Positions 8,466 through 18,410 of a stretch of 64,000 nucleotides of DNA are shown here, in pieces. Each line of letters starts with the position of its first letter. The stretch's first letter is position 1. The notes under the pieces were generated by a model. That model ran no database searches. It saw nothing but the letters and a program-made list of their open reading frames with translations, and was not told the origin of the DNA. Source of the stretch: Hyphomonadaceae bacterium UBA2389 (GTDB taxonomy: Bacteria > Pseudomonadota > Alphaproteobacteria > Caulobacterales > Aquidulcibacteraceae); assembly GCA_002343395.1 (NCBI GenBank), contig DDSN01000143.1, positions 1-64,000 of the forward strand. Direction: 5' to 3'. The position numbers and the translations under genes are program-made.

Positions 8466-11400
8466 TAGGGCAGCGCCGCCGTTTCTTGCGACTCGTGCGG
8501 CGGTTCAGCATCGCCACGTGTCGAGCCGCTTTGGTCCGAAGCCGGCGGCGTGACAGCGGGCTCGCTTGCTGATGGAGGCTCTTCCTCCCGCTGTGGCAGC
8601 GGCTCAAAAATTCTCCGTAGGATTCCCGGCGTCAGTGCTGACACCGGATTGACCCCCACGCGCGGCGTAGCTGCCGGGCCATTGATCGAATATGTCATGC
8701 CGAAGACGCCCTCGCCGCGCCGCGAAACAATCAGATTGCCCAGTACTGGAATCTCACCAAGCATGGAGAGGTTGAGCGTTGGCGACGGCGCCACCACCCC
8801 GTCGACATCAAGGTTGTCGCGCTCGATATTGTACGCGCCGGATGCCGTCAGCCCAAGTGAAGGTCCGCGCATAGCCCCCTCGCTAAAGGCCAAGCGATCA
8901 TTGGCATACGTCATCTGCGCTTCCATCACTGAAAAGGCGATGCCGTCACCGTTGAGCGAATCGACAAGCCCCCTCAGTGAACCCGCCGATGACAGCAACC
9001 GAGCCATCGCGGGAAGACGCACCACACGCACGTCATCCAGCCGCACGCTAAAGCGCGCGCTTGAAGACGCGCCACTGCGCCAATCGCCGTCAGCGCTCGC
9101 GGTTCCGCCGACAACATTCTCCGACCCTGTTAGCGCTGCGACCGCAAATCCAGCGTCGCCGGACCGGAAGCGCACGCGCCCGCGCGGGTCGTTGGGTTGG
9201 GGACCAAGCGAAAGTTCGAATTGCTGGTTTGTGGGCGTCCTACCCTCAACCGCCAGTGTTTGAAGCACTCCACGATTCGTATTGAGTGACACTCGCGCAT
9301 TGTTAAGCGTTGCGCCGCCACGCATTTTCAGCCTGTCCACCACCACACTTGCGCGAAGCGGCGGGCTGGGTTCGCGCTCGGCAGCACCGCCATTTGGGCC
9401 TTCTGCTGGCGCCATAAAAGGCGCTGCGTCAAAGAGCGCGCCTCTTACATTGACATCGAGACCGCCATCCGCGCCCCTCGCCCCGCTAATGCGAGCATCG
9501 GAACTCCCTTCGATAACGAGCCGCGAGAAATCAAGCGCCGCGAGTTGATTACTTCGATCCAGCCGAACCGCGCCCTGAGCCAGCAGACCCGCGCCACGGG
9601 CGTCAATCGCGTTGAAGGCGAGCCCGCCATCAGCCTGTCGCTGCACCGTGAACCGCGCGCTTGCCGCCTGACCCGCACGCTTACGCCAAAAATTCCAGGG
9701 CGACTGGACGGCGGCGTCAGTTACATCGACTTCAATATCGGCATTGTCGACGTCAAAGCCACGACCACGCCCAGTGACGGTCACCCCGACCCGCCCCTCC
9801 GCGTAGTGAGCGATTGTGTACCCCAGCCGCTCCAAGTCGTCAGCGTCGAAGACACCCGCGATCATGTACTCCGAATAGCCGGCACGGGAACCTTGCTGGA
9901 GGTGCTCGGTCCACCTCGCGTCTTGGATTTGCGAGGCGCCCGCTCTGAGTGGGCCGCTTACAGTGACAGCACGCTGATCGCCGGTGACCCGCAGCTGTCC
10001 TTGAGACAGCGCAATCCGCCGGGTCGTCATGGTTCCCGCGAAATCGCGCAACTCGCCGTCAATGCTAAAGCGCCAATCTTCTCTTGCCGCCTCGCGCACC
10101 ATCGGGCGCTGTATCCTCACGTTCATTGCGCCGCGCCCGGTCGCTGTGGCGACATCCACTGGCAAGCGGTCCCGCATATTAATTGGCTCTTGCTGCAGCA
10201 CCTCCAGAAAGCGCCGAACCTCTCCCTCGACGCGGCCAGTTATCGTGGCCATGGCGCCACGCGGCTTGAAGCGCGGCAACTCCACGCGCGCATTCGAAAT
10301 CGCCAAGTTGTTCAGGCGCGCTTGCTGAGCAACAAGCTCGAAACTGTTTCCACGAAGCAACGCTTGGCCACGCACCTCGGTCACCGGCGACATCGTGTCC
10401 GCGAACCTGAACGAACCGCCTTCAACGTCGAAACGGACATCAACGGCCTCATTGCGATAGACGCCAGCCGCGACATCCGATGGACGTATGTCAAGTTGAA
10501 TGCGCGCATTGGTCACGCGCCCCGACTCAAGCGCGCCCACAACATAGTCTCGTGACGCCTCGCCAAGCCCAATCGGCCACATCGCGATCACGGAACGCGC
10601 ATCCAATGCGCCCTCCACCGCGCCAGTCAGAACGATTCCTGGACGCATCCGCCGGTCGGCGCCTGACGGCGCCCAGTAAACCCGACCCGACGCGGAAACC
10701 AAACCGTCCCCAGAACGCGCGCGGAGCTGCGTCAGCGTGATCGTCCGCTCCCCGGCCGCGACAGCGCCCGACACCTCGACGTCAGACAACGCGATCGGTT
10801 GAGGAAAAGCGCTGGGCACCTCCAAGGTCATCGCAGGTAAGGAAACGCGGAAATTCGCAGGCTCCCCCGGCGCTGCTCGCATGATCGCGGATACGTCGCG
10901 CACGCGAATGTCGCCCCGCAGACGGGTCCGGTCTCCACCCAACGTGAGTTCGTCGATGACGAGTTCATCGCCCTGAAGATCATAACGACCGTGAAAACGA
11001 CCGCCCTCAATGCGCACGCGTTCGCCGCCGACATCGGCCGAACCGCTTCCGAGCCGCGCTTCCCCCTCAAACCGATTGACCCCTGACGCGCGATCGAGAC
11101 CCACGGTGACCGTCGCCGTCAAAGGCGCATCAAGGCCAGCGAACGGCCCTAATGCAGCAGGCGAGAACAGGGCACGTGGCCGAGCTTCCTCGGTGCTGAA
11201 CTCTATGAGTGCCGACTGAAACCGTGTGTCCGTCGAGAGACGCAAGCGCGCCGGCGCTGTCCCTTCGGCGCCCTCAAGCCGCGCATCCGCGACCAACTCC
11301 AAAGAACGTGCGCGGCGCTCAAGTTGAAGATTTGCGCCGCTCGCGGTCCACCGTCCGCCACCACCTTCGTCAACGACCGCCAATGCGGCGTTACCGAGGC

Positions 11401-11950
11401 TTATGCCGCGCAAACTACCGCCAGGGCCGATTGGGCGAAACGCTTCCGACAGGCCATCCAGCAACCGTGCGACGCGCTGCTCAAGCGTTTCGTTGGGCGG
11501 GGGCGGAGGAATGACTAAATCAGGCGACGCGCCCTCCGGTCCAAACGCTATATGGACCGCGCCATCCGCCTTGCGCGTAATCGTAATTGCCCCGCCTTCA
11601 AAGTCAGCGCGCACGATATGCACGCGACCAATGAGAAGCGGCAGCACCGCAACCTCGATGCGCGCCTCCTCGGAGCGAGACAAGATGTTGCCGCCGCCAT
11701 CTTCGATGGTGACACCGACGGCTCTCAGTTCTAGCGCCCCTCGCGGCGCCCAGGAGAGCCGCACCTGTTCGAGTCCGACTGGTCGTCCGTCGCGAGCCGC
11801 GCTCAGTTCAGCTTGAATTTGGCCCCGCAGAAATCCCAATTCGATCGGCCCCTGAGAGAGCCGCCACCAGGCGATACCAGCGCCGATCGCCAGGGCTGCG
11901 ATAAGCGCCAAAACGACCTCCAGTGCGATGAGCGTCGAGCGGCGTATCAT
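8462..11950 (-). CDS. Giant AsmA-like/YhdP-family inner-membrane-anchored protein
   Basis: The product has 1162 residues: one N-terminal membrane helix (about 8-30, [15 protein letters not shown]) followed by more than 1100 periplasmic residues with beta-rich repeats. The C-terminal part (for example [30 protein letters not shown]) is the AsmA-like/DUF3971 pattern of YhdP. YhdP, TamB and AsmA proteins are thought to form hydrophobic bridges that move phospholipids from the inner to the outer membrane. The tail ends in a proline- and acid-rich segment. I choose ATG 11950 (MIRRST); an in-frame ATG at 11980 lacks a ribosome site. The nearest gene on the far side is bcp, divergent, 102 bases away. 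Confidence 0.85.
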   Translation of the reverse strand: MIRRSTLIALEVVLALIAALAIGAGIAWWRLSQGPIELGFLRGQIQAELSAARDGRPVGLEQVRLSWAPRGALELRAVGVTIEDGGGNILSRSEEARIEVAVLPLLIGRVHIVRADFEGGAITITRKADGAVHIAFGPEGASPDLVIPPPPPNETLEQRVARLLDGLSEAFRPIGPGGSLRGISLGNAALAVVDEGGGGRWTASGANLQLERRARSLELVADARLEGAEGTAPARLRLSTDTRFQSALIEFSTEEARPRALFSPAALGPFAGLDAPLTATVTVGLDRASGVNRFEGEARLGSGSADVGGERVRIEGGRFHGRYDLQGDELVIDELTLGGDRTRLRGDIRVRDVSAIMRAAPGEPANFRVSLPAMTLEVPSAFPQPIALSDVEVSGAVAAGERTITLTQLRARSGDGLVSASGRVYWAPSGADRRMRPGIVLTGAVEGALDARSVIAMWPIGLGEASRDYVVGALESGRVTNARIQLDIRPSDVAAGVYRNEAVDVRFDVEGGSFRFADTMSPVTEVRGQALLRGNSFELVAQQARLNNLAISNARVELPRFKPRGAMATITGRVEGEVRRFLEVLQQEPINMRDRLPVDVATATGRGAMNVRIQRPMVREAAREDWRFSIDGELRDFAGTMTTRRIALSQGQLRVTGDQRAVTVSGPLRAGASQIQDARWTEHLQQGSRAGYSEYMIAGVFDADDLERLGYTIAHYAEGRVGVTVTGRGRGFDVDNADIEVDVTDAAVQSPWNFWRKRAGQAASARFTVQRQADGGLAFNAIDARGAGLLAQGAVRLDRSNQLAALDFSRLVIEGSSDARISGARGADGGLDVNVRGALFDAAPFMAPAEGPNGGAAEREPSPPLRASVVVDRLKMRGGATLNNARVSLNTNRGVLQTLAVEGRTPTNQQFELSLGPQPNDPRGRVRFRSGDAGFAVAALTGSENVVGGTASADGDWRSGASSSARFSVRLDDVRVVRLPAMARLLSSAGSLRGLVDSLNGDGIAFSVMEAQMTYANDRLAFSEGAMRGPSLGLTASGAYNIERDNLDVDGVVAPSPTLNLSMLGEIPVLGNLIVSRRGEGVFGMTYSINGPAATPRVGVNPVSALTPGILRRIFEPLPQREEEPPSASEPAVTPPASDQSGSTRGDAEPPHESQETAALPY

Positions 11951-12052
11951 TGCCTCGCCTGCTCCCCCCTTGGACGGCATCTAGCGCCGCGGAACGCGCG
12001 CAGGCAAAAACAAGCCTGCTGCCCGCCTTGTATCCCCGGAAAGGGTGCGACG

Positions 12053-12526
12053 ATGAAGAAAAAGGAACTCAAGGCTGGCGACCCCGCCCCCCTTTTTGAT
12101 CTGCCGACGGCCGGAGGCGGACGCATCAGCCTGGCAAGCCTCAAGGGCCAGCGTGTCGTTGTTTACTTCTACCCGAAAGACGACACACCCGGTTGTACAC
12201 AAGAAGCCCTAAACTTCACTGAAAAGGCCAAGGCCTTCGCAAGCGCAAAAACCACCGTCATCGGTGTTTCCCGCGATAGCGTCGCCAAGCACGATAAGTT
12301 CGCGGCGAAACATGGGCTTTCACTGACATTAGCATCGGATGAAGCTGGCGACGTCTGCCGAGACTACGGCGTCTGGGGCGAGAAGACCCTTTACGGCCGC
12401 ACCTTCATGGGCATTGAGCGCAGCACCTTTTTGATCGACGAGGAGGGAAAACTAGCCCGAATTTGGCGCAAGGTCGGCGTGCGGGGCCACGTCGATGATG
12501 TTCTCGCGGCAGCAGAAACTACCTAG
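12053..12526 (+). CDS. bcp: Thiol peroxidase Bcp/PrxQ (peroxiredoxin)
   Basis: The product has 157 residues and a complete AhpC/TSA fold. It reduces hydrogen peroxide and alkyl hydroperoxides with thioredoxin. The peroxidatic cysteine is Cys48 in DTPGCTQEA, with the conserved Pro and Thr around it. The resolving cysteine that many PrxQ proteins carry five residues later is absent (Leu53). The protein may therefore be a one-cysteine type or use the cysteine in DVCRDYG. ATG 12053 follows GGAAAGGG at a good distance. The frame stays open upstream to 11813, but that part is antisense to the AsmA-like gene. The 167 bases after the stop contain a weak 4-bp stem before TTTTTT that I do not call. Confidence 0.93.
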   Translation: MKKKELKAGDPAPLFDLPTAGGGRISLASLKGQRVVVYFYPKDDTPGCTQEALNFTEKAKAFASAKTTVIGVSRDSVAKHDKFAAKHGLSLTLASDEAGDVCRDYGVWGEKTLYGRTFMGIERSTFLIDEEGKLARIWRKVGVRGHVDDVLAAAETT

Positions 12527-12693
12527 CGCCGCTAGCCTAGTCGCCCGAGAAATCCAGGCTCTTTGCGTTAAGCACCCTGAAATTGTTGTAAACAGCGCAG
12601 CCGACCTGTTGCAATTCGGCGGGGATTCAGGTTGGATCAGTCTGCGGCGGGGCTTACGCATTTTTTGTTTAAGTTAGTGGGCGGTGGCGGACA

Positions 12694-13920
12694 ATGAGCC
12701 AGTTCGGATCGCAGGCGCGGGCGCTTTTTGATCGCGTATTTCCAGAACGCCAGATTTATCACCGCAGCGGTGGTGCGGTCAGGTATGTATCGCTTTCCCC
12801 GAGCAAGCAGGCGTTACTAGCGCTCGGCGCAGTCGGGCTTGCGGGTTGGTGCGTCTACGCGACCGCCAATACGCTCATGGAAGGCCCGCAGGCGACGGCT
12901 TCTAATGCAGAGGTTGAGCGCGAGCGCGCAAAATACGACCGGTGGTTGAATGAATCGCGCGCCCAGGCGGCCGCTTCGCAGGCGTTGCTCGAAGAGAGGA
13001 CGCGGCAGTTCGACCGAGCCACGCAAGATTTTGAGAGCCGCCATGAAGTTTTGCGGTCTCTGCTGGAGTATGCGGGCGGTAACAGCGTACAGCTGGCGGC
13101 CACCCGCCCTATCGAGCGCGACGGCGCGCGGATCATCATGGCGGCTTCGATTGACGAAGCCGAACCGCGGCAGTCGCGCGCTACGGCCAATGAAGCTTAC
13201 CGAGTTACGACGGTCGGGTTCCGCGCTCGCGCCGAGCAATTGCAGGCTGACCAAGAGCGGACACTTTCAGAGCTCGAGGATCAAGTCGCGGAGCGGAGTG
13301 AAACAGTCCGCGGCGTCTTGAGGCTGACTGGCGTTAGCATGGCTTCCCTCACGGGTCCCGATTCCGACGCTGGCCCGCTCGTTCCTCAGGATTTCGTCGC
13401 CTATCTGCGTGATAGCGGTCTGAACCCGGCGTTTGCGGAACGGGTTGCGCAGGTCGCTGCACGGGTCACCGAATCTCGTCGGCTTGGCGATATCGCCAAC
13501 TCAACGCCTCTCGCTCCTCCGGTCGCCGTTGATTACCGTGAAACGTCGGGCTACGGCCAACGAATTGATCCGTTCACTGGACGGCCAGCGTTCCATTCGG
13601 GGCTTGACCTTGCCGCGTTCGAGCGCGCGCCAGTGGTGGCGACGTCTCCGGGCACGGTCGTGTACGCCGGGACACGCTCGGGGTATGGCTATACCGTCGA
13701 GATTGACCATGGGCACGGGTTCCGTACCCGTTATGCTCACTTGCGCGATATCCAAGTCGAACGCGGCGACCAGGTCGCCATCGGTCAGCGGATAGGCTCA
13801 ATGGGCAGTACTGGCCGCAGCACCGCCACACATTTGCATTATGAAGTGTGGTTTAGGGGTCGCGCGGTGGACCCGGTCAATTTTCTAAGGGCAGGACGGC
13901 ATGTTCACGAACAAGGGTAG
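12694..13920 (+). CDS. lmdC: Membrane-anchored M23 (LytM) endopeptidase, LmdC-type
   Basis: The product has 408 residues: a cytoplasmic N-terminal tail (1-37) rich in basic residues, one membrane helix (about 38-58), a coiled coil (about 68-120) and a periplasmic M23 domain (about 285-400). The zinc and catalytic residues are present: HSGLD (His301, Asp305) and HLH (His380, His382), so the enzyme should cleave peptide crosslinks. The bactofilin gene overlaps its 3' end by 20 bases. In Hyphomonas and Caulobacter the paired enzyme LmdC binds bactofilin BacA through its cytoplasmic tail and shapes stalk or bud growth. The same architecture here supports that role by inference. Confidence 0.88.
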   Translation: MSQFGSQARALFDRVFPERQIYHRSGGAVRYVSLSPSKQALLALGAVGLAGWCVYATANTLMEGPQATASNAEVERERAKYDRWLNESRAQAAASQALLEERTRQFDRATQDFESRHEVLRSLLEYAGGNSVQLAATRPIERDGARIIMAASIDEAEPRQSRATANEAYRVTTVGFRARAEQLQADQERTLSELEDQVAERSETVRGVLRLTGVSMASLTGPDSDAGPLVPQDFVAYLRDSGLNPAFAERVAQVAARVTESRRLGDIANSTPLAPPVAVDYRETSGYGQRIDPFTGRPAFHSGLDLAAFERAPVVATSPGTVVYAGTRSGYGYTVEIDHGHGFRTRYAHLRDIQVERGDQVAIGQRIGSMGSTGRSTATHLHYEVWFRGRAVDPVNFLRAGRHVHEQG

Positions 13921-14443
13921 ACCTTCAGATTCAATGCCGGCGACCCCTGAGCCTATGTCCCAACCTCGCAGAACTCCTGGACGTGCTGGGATCGCGTCGA
14001 TCATTGCGAACGGCGTGAAGATCACGGGAACGATCGACGCGGACGGCGCCGAGATTCAGGTAGACGGTGAAGTTGAAGGCAACGTTCGCGGCGGGTCGTT
14101 GACAGTCGGGGACACCGGCATGGTCAAAGGAGACGTGATTTCAGAAAGCGTGACTGTTCACGGCCGTGTGGAAGGCTCCGTGCGCGCCCGCAAGGTGATG
14201 CTCGCCCGCAACGCCCACGTCCTTGGCGACATCGTCCATCAATCCCTATCGGTTGAGATGGGTGCGGTCTTTGAGGGGCAGTGCCGCTACTTACAGGACC
14301 CGCTTTCGCAACCAGGCCAGGGCGCTCCTTCTGCGCCAACATCGCCGCCCGAGCGCCCCTCGATGTTTGGCGGCGGCTCGGTTTTTGGTGACTCGGACGA
14401 CCGGATGGCGTCCGGCGTGGTTGTGACGGGGTCATCGAACTAG
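13901..14443 (+). CDS. bacA: Bactofilin cytoskeletal protein
   Basis: The product has 180 residues. The central bactofilin domain (about 30-135) is a right-handed beta-helix with regular glycine-containing turns (VEGNVRGG, VKGDV, VEGSVRARK, VLGDIVHQS). It is flanked by disordered Pro/Ser-rich tails. Bactofilins polymerise without nucleotide and attach to the inner face of the membrane. The start ATG lies inside the end of the M23 endopeptidase gene and uses AAGGGCAGG as ribosome site, so translation is probably coupled. A strong terminator follows at 14472, which closes a two-gene operon. Confidence 0.95.
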   Translation: MFTNKGRPSDSMPATPEPMSQPRRTPGRAGIASIIANGVKITGTIDADGAEIQVDGEVEGNVRGGSLTVGDTGMVKGDVISESVTVHGRVEGSVRARKVMLARNAHVLGDIVHQSLSVEMGAVFEGQCRYLQDPLSQPGQGAPSAPTSPPERPSMFGGGSVFGDSDDRMASGVVVTGSSN

Positions 14444-14471
14444 TTTAAGTTTTGGGTTGGAATACAAACTC

Positions 14472-14503
14472 AAAGGCCCGACTTAACCGTCGGGCCTTTT
14501 TCT
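14472..14503 (+). terminator. Rho-independent terminator after bacA
   Basis: A perfect stem (AAAGGCCCGAC at 14472-14482, GTCGGGCCTTT at 14489-14499) encloses a six-base loop and runs into TTTTT. On the minus strand the same stem follows the prfB stop codon by about 15 bases with a weaker T tract, so it may end both convergent transcripts. Confidence 0.9.
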
Positions 14504-14514
14504 ATTGGCTTGGC

Positions 14515-15646
14515 TCACTCAATGTCGGCCACCTGCTTTTCCGCCGCTCCGCTGACGCGCGCCGCCAAGGACGCGGCCATGAACTGATCGAGATCGCCGT
14601 CCAGAACGCCCTGCGTGTCCGAGGTTTCAACACCGGTCCGCAGGTCTTTGACCATCTGGTAGGGTTGAAGAACATAGGACCTGATTTGGCGCCCCCAACC
14701 GATCTCGGTTTTTGTGTCCTCCAAAGCCTGTGCGGCGGCTTCCCTTTTCTGCAACTCGGCTTCGTATAATCTCGCTCGCAGCATGTCCCAGGCGGCGGCG
14801 CGGTTCTTGTGCTGACTTCGCTCCGACTGGCAAGCAACGACGATGCCGGTTGGCATGTGTGTGAGTCGAACTGCTGAATCGGTCTTGTTTACGTGCTGAC
14901 CGCCCGCGCCTGATGAGCGGTAGGTATCGGTGCGGACATCCTTCTCGTTGATTTCGATCTCAATCGACTCATCGATCTTGGGGTACACCCAAACACTCGC
15001 GAAGGACGTGTGCCGGCGTGCGTTTGAATCGTAGGGACTGATGCGCACAAGCCGATGAACGCCCGCCTCGGTTTTGAGCCAGCCGTACGCGTTTTCTCCC
15101 TGCACTAAGATGGTCGCCGACTTAATGCCTGCTGTGTCGCCGCCCTGCTCCTCAAGCAGATCGACTTTGAAACCGCGCGCGCCCGCCCAGCGCGAATACA
15201 TGCGCAGCAGCATCTGAGTCCAGTCTTGGCTCTCCGTGCCGCCGGCGCCAGAGTTGAACTCCACGTAGGCGTCGTTGCCGTCTGCTTCTCCTGAAAGCAG
15301 CGCTTCAAGCTCGGCTTTTGAAGCACGCTCTCTGACCTTGGCCAATGTCGCTTGCGCCTCGTCAATGAGCCCCTCATCGCTTTCCGCCTCAGCCATCTCG
15401 GCGAGTTCGACCGAGTCGCGTAGATCGCGCTCGAGTGACAAAATCGACGACATGCCTGCTTCGAGCTTGTTACGCTCGCGCATGAGCTTTTGGGCTTTCT
15501 CCGGATCGTTCCAAAAATCGGACCGTTCGGAGAGAGCGGTTAGTTCGTCAAATCGGACCTGGGCGCGATCCCAGTCAAAGACGCCTCCGAAGTAAGGACA
15601 CCACGGATTCAATCTGCTCGGCTAAGTTGGCGATCTCTGCGCGCAC
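14515..15646 (-). CDS. prfB: Peptide chain release factor 2, expressed by +1 programmed frameshift
   Basis: RF2 ends translation at UGA and UAA. The main frame holds the GGQ motif ([11 protein letters not shown]) and the anticodon-like tripeptide as SPY ([11 protein letters not shown]), the usual alphaproteobacterial form of SPF. The gene is split. Translation starts at GTG 15646 (AGGAA upstream) with [16 protein letters not shown] and reads 23 codons to CTT, then meets an in-frame TGA at 15577-15575. Skipping one base gives GAC TGG GAT and continues for 353 codons, for a total of 376 residues. The open frame that appears to start at 15612 is an artefact of ignoring the shift. PBP1A and amiC lie upstream on the same strand. 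Confidence 0.95.
15574..15588 (-). promoter_or_regulatory. prfB +1 programmed frameshift site
   Basis: On the minus strand the sequence reads GGAGG, CGT, CTT, TGA, C. The Shine-Dalgarno-like GGAGG (15588-15584) lies three bases before the slippery CTT (15580-15578), which is followed by the UGA stop and C. This is the arrangement that lets low RF2 levels raise frameshifting and so autoregulate RF2. Confidence 0.95.
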
Positions 15647-15721
15647 GACCAAGTTCCTAAAGACCAAAAGACTCAGCAGGTTGGATAGGCGATTGGCAAG
15701 GCCAGGCAAAGCCCGCGTCGA

Positions 15722-18292
15722 CTAGTAAAGTCCCCCAAGGTCCTCGGACTGCTCTTGATCGTTGCGTTGGCGCCGCTCCGTTCCACTCGGCGTAACGCCA
15801 AAGTCCGAGAGAACCCGCGGATCAATTGGATCGGTGCCGCCAAAGACGAAGGGCGAAGAGCTCACATCGCGCGTGGGCTCGGTATCGGGCCGGAACGCCT
15901 CAAGAATCGTTTGCGTCGTGCTTGGGCCGGGTAGCAATCCAGTCTGAGCGTCAATGCGGACAAGCCTAACCCCGCCGGGAATTCTGAACGGCGTTGGTTG
16001 GGTACCATCCAGAGCGACGCGCATGAAATCCCGGAAGATTGGCGCCGCGATGCGCCCACCGGTTTCCGCGTCTCCCATATCGCGGGGCGTATCAAAACCA
16101 GCCCAAACGCCGACAACGAGGTCGGGCGAGAATCCGATGAACCACGCATCCTTGTAGTCGTTGGTGGTTCCTGTTTTTCCGCCTAGCGGATAACCGAGTT
16201 CGGCGACGACGGTCGCCGTTCCGCGTTGCACCACACCTTCGGCCATTGAGACGATCTGATAGGCGGTGACCGGGTCCAACACCTGCTGGCGGGTATCCGC
16301 CAACGTCGGCGGCGCTTGGCGGCGCCAAGGCGCCGTGCATTCGGGGCATTCGCGCTGATCGCGTCGGAACACCGAACGGCCCGTGCGATCTTGTATCCGG
16401 TCAACGAGGACTGGCTGAATCCACCGACCGCCATTCACGAACATTCCGTACGCTGTGGTCATGCGCATGAGCGACGTCTCGCCGGCGCCTAGGGCCAACG
16501 AGAACACCGCCGGGGTATTTTCACCGTAGACGCCCAAGCGCTGTCCGTACTGGAGCACGCGCTCTGGTCCCATCTCGTAGGCGACACGCGCGGTCATCGC
16601 ATTTCGCGACATCTCCAAGCCGCGCCGCAACGTGGTTGGCCCATAATACTCGCGCGTGTAATTTTCCGGTGACCAGTTGGTTCCATCACCAGCTTCAATC
16701 GCCAACGGACCATCGTCGATGAGAGTTGCGGGCGTTAATCCGTAGTCCAGAGCCGCTGCATAGACGATTGGTTTGAAGGACGAGCCGGGTTGGCGCATCG
16801 CTTGGGTCGCGCGGTTGAGTCCGCCCACTTCGTTAAACGAATAGCCGCCTACCATCGCGAGCACGCGGCCGGTGTGGGGGTCTATGGCGACGAGAGCGCC
16901 TTGTATCTCCGGCACCTGCCGCAGCGTATAGCCGCCATTCGAACCGCGCGTCGCGTAAACGATTGCGCCGCGACGGAGGGCGCGATCTGTTTCTCGGCGC
17001 GCACCCTGGGCCGCCCACTGCGCATCATTATTGGAGAGGCGCCCGCTCTGGCCGCTTTCGTCCGTAAGCGTGATCGCGCCGTTCGCGACGCGCGTTACCA
17101 TGGCGCGCGCCCAGTTGGATAGTTGTGGGGGCGCGGCAGCCGCATGCAACTGCGCCTGTACGTCGCCATCGGCATCACCTGATCCGATCGGCCCGCGCCA
17201 CAGATGGCGCCGATCATAGGCTTCAAGACCTGCGCGCAAGGATCGCGCGGCGGCGAGTTGCAACCGCGTGTCGATCGTCGAGCGAATAGACAGACCCCCA
17301 TCATAAAGAGCGTCTTCGCCGTATTGATCCTGCACTTGCCGTCGCACTTCCTCCACGAAGTGTGACGCGGCGATGAACTCATCGCCGGCAAGCCGGTCAG
17401 TGGTCACAAGCGGAGCGGCTTGGGCTTCGGCAGCTTGTTCTTGCGTAATCACGCCGCGTTCAAGCATGCGGCTAATCGCGTAATTTCGCCGCGCCACAGC
17501 CCGATCGAGGTGGCGCGGCACTTGGTAGTTCGCGGGGCCTTTAGGCAGGATGGCGAGATAAGCGGCCTCAGCCACCGTGAGTTCAGATAGCGGCTTGTCA
17601 AAATAATTGAGCGCTGCGGCTGCTACTCCGTAGGCCCGGTTTCCCAGGTAAATCTGGTTGAGATACAGTTCCAGGATTCGTTCTTTGTCGAGCGCGCGCT
17701 CGATCCGTTGCGCCATGAGACCTTCGCGGAACTTGGTATAGACAGCGCAAAAAAGTCCGCGGATGCCGCCCTCGCAACCCGCGGCGCGTCCGGTAAGCAT
17801 GTTGCCGGCGACCTGCTGCGTAATGGTGGAAGCACCCTCGAGCCTGCGCCCGCGCAAGACATTGCCCACGTTTGAGAGCATGGCGCGCGCGAGGCCAGCA
17901 TAGTCGATCCCCGAATGCTCAAAGAAGCGCGAGTCCTCGACGGAAATGAAAGCGTTCTTCACATAGTCAGGAATCTGTTCGATCGGCACAAAAACCCGCT
18001 GCTCACGCGCAAACTCCGCGACCAATGCGCCATCACCCGCGTGGACACGACTTGTCACTGGCGGTTGGTAGTCTTGGAGGTCTTCGAGGCTTGGCAGGCC
18101 CTGCAAGGCAACAATCAAGAAACCGCCAATCGCTAGAACGCCGACTCCTGCCATGGCGGCGACGCCGAGCAAGATTTTCCGCCACAGCGAGCCGCGCCTT
18201 AACCAGCCGCCGCCGTCGTCAAAATCGTCGCTGAAGCCGCGCCCACGGATGTCGCCGTCCCAGTCGCGTCCAAAGGAATCGTCCTGCCGCAT
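15722..18292 (-). CDS. mrcA: Penicillin-binding protein 1A (bifunctional transglycosylase/transpeptidase)
   Basis: The product has 856 residues: a cytoplasmic tail rich in Asp and Gly, one membrane helix (about residues 45-68), a GT51 glycosyltransferase domain and a class A transpeptidase domain. The glycosyltransferase motifs EDSRFFEHSGID and GASTITQQ are intact. The transpeptidase has SSFK (PGSSFKPIVY), SRN and KTGTT. It polymerises and crosslinks peptidoglycan in the periplasm. An OB-like insert lies between the two domains (about 17000-17250). I start at ATG 18292, preceded by GGGG; an ATG at 18304 is also in frame and the open frame runs to 18526 inside amiC. It lies between amiC and prfB, a conserved alphaproteobacterial order. 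Confidence 0.94.
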   Translation of the reverse strand: MRQDDSFGRDWDGDIRGRGFSDDFDDGGGWLRRGSLWRKILLGVAAMAGVGVLAIGGFLIVALQGLPSLEDLQDYQPPVTSRVHAGDGALVAEFAREQRVFVPIEQIPDYVKNAFISVEDSRFFEHSGIDYAGLARAMLSNVGNVLRGRRLEGASTITQQVAGNMLTGRAAGCEGGIRGLFCAVYTKFREGLMAQRIERALDKERILELYLNQIYLGNRAYGVAAAALNYFDKPLSELTVAEAAYLAILPKGPANYQVPRHLDRAVARRNYAISRMLERGVITQEQAAEAQAAPLVTTDRLAGDEFIAASHFVEEVRRQVQDQYGEDALYDGGLSIRSTIDTRLQLAAARSLRAGLEAYDRRHLWRGPIGSGDADGDVQAQLHAAAAPPQLSNWARAMVTRVANGAITLTDESGQSGRLSNNDAQWAAQGARRETDRALRRGAIVYATRGSNGGYTLRQVPEIQGALVAIDPHTGRVLAMVGGYSFNEVGGLNRATQAMRQPGSSFKPIVYAAALDYGLTPATLIDDGPLAIEAGDGTNWSPENYTREYYGPTTLRRGLEMSRNAMTARVAYEMGPERVLQYGQRLGVYGENTPAVFSLALGAGETSLMRMTTAYGMFVNGGRWIQPVLVDRIQDRTGRSVFRRDQRECPECTAPWRRQAPPTLADTRQQVLDPVTAYQIVSMAEGVVQRGTATVVAELGYPLGGKTGTTNDYKDAWFIGFSPDLVVGVWAGFDTPRDMGDAETGGRIAAPIFRDFMRVALDGTQPTPFRIPGGVRLVRIDAQTGLLPGPSTTQTILEAFRPDTEPTRDVSSSPFVFGGTDPIDPRVLSDFGVTPSGTERRQRNDQEQSEDLGGLY

Positions 18293-18410
18293 TGAGCCCC
18301 GCATTTTGCGCGTAGTTGAACGGTCGGGCCTCACCCCGCAATAGGGCGCGATTAAGGCGACGCGCTCGTAATGTCCACAGGCGGCTGCTAGCGCCGAAAC
18401 CGCGCCGTTT

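Noticed and set aside
9545..10555. 336-codon plus-strand frame within the AsmA-like gene
   Set aside because: A shadow of the minus-strand gene: no ribosome site, no motif, and the opposite strand shows clear protein structure.
12640..12668. Possible terminator after bcp (short stem before TTTTTT)
   Set aside because: The stem is only about 4 bp (TGCG/CGCA), too weak to call.
15577..15612. RF2 starting at 15612 with [12 protein letters not shown]
   Set aside because: These residues read the 0-frame RF2 start in the wrong frame. The true start is GTG 15646 with a +1 shift at 15577.
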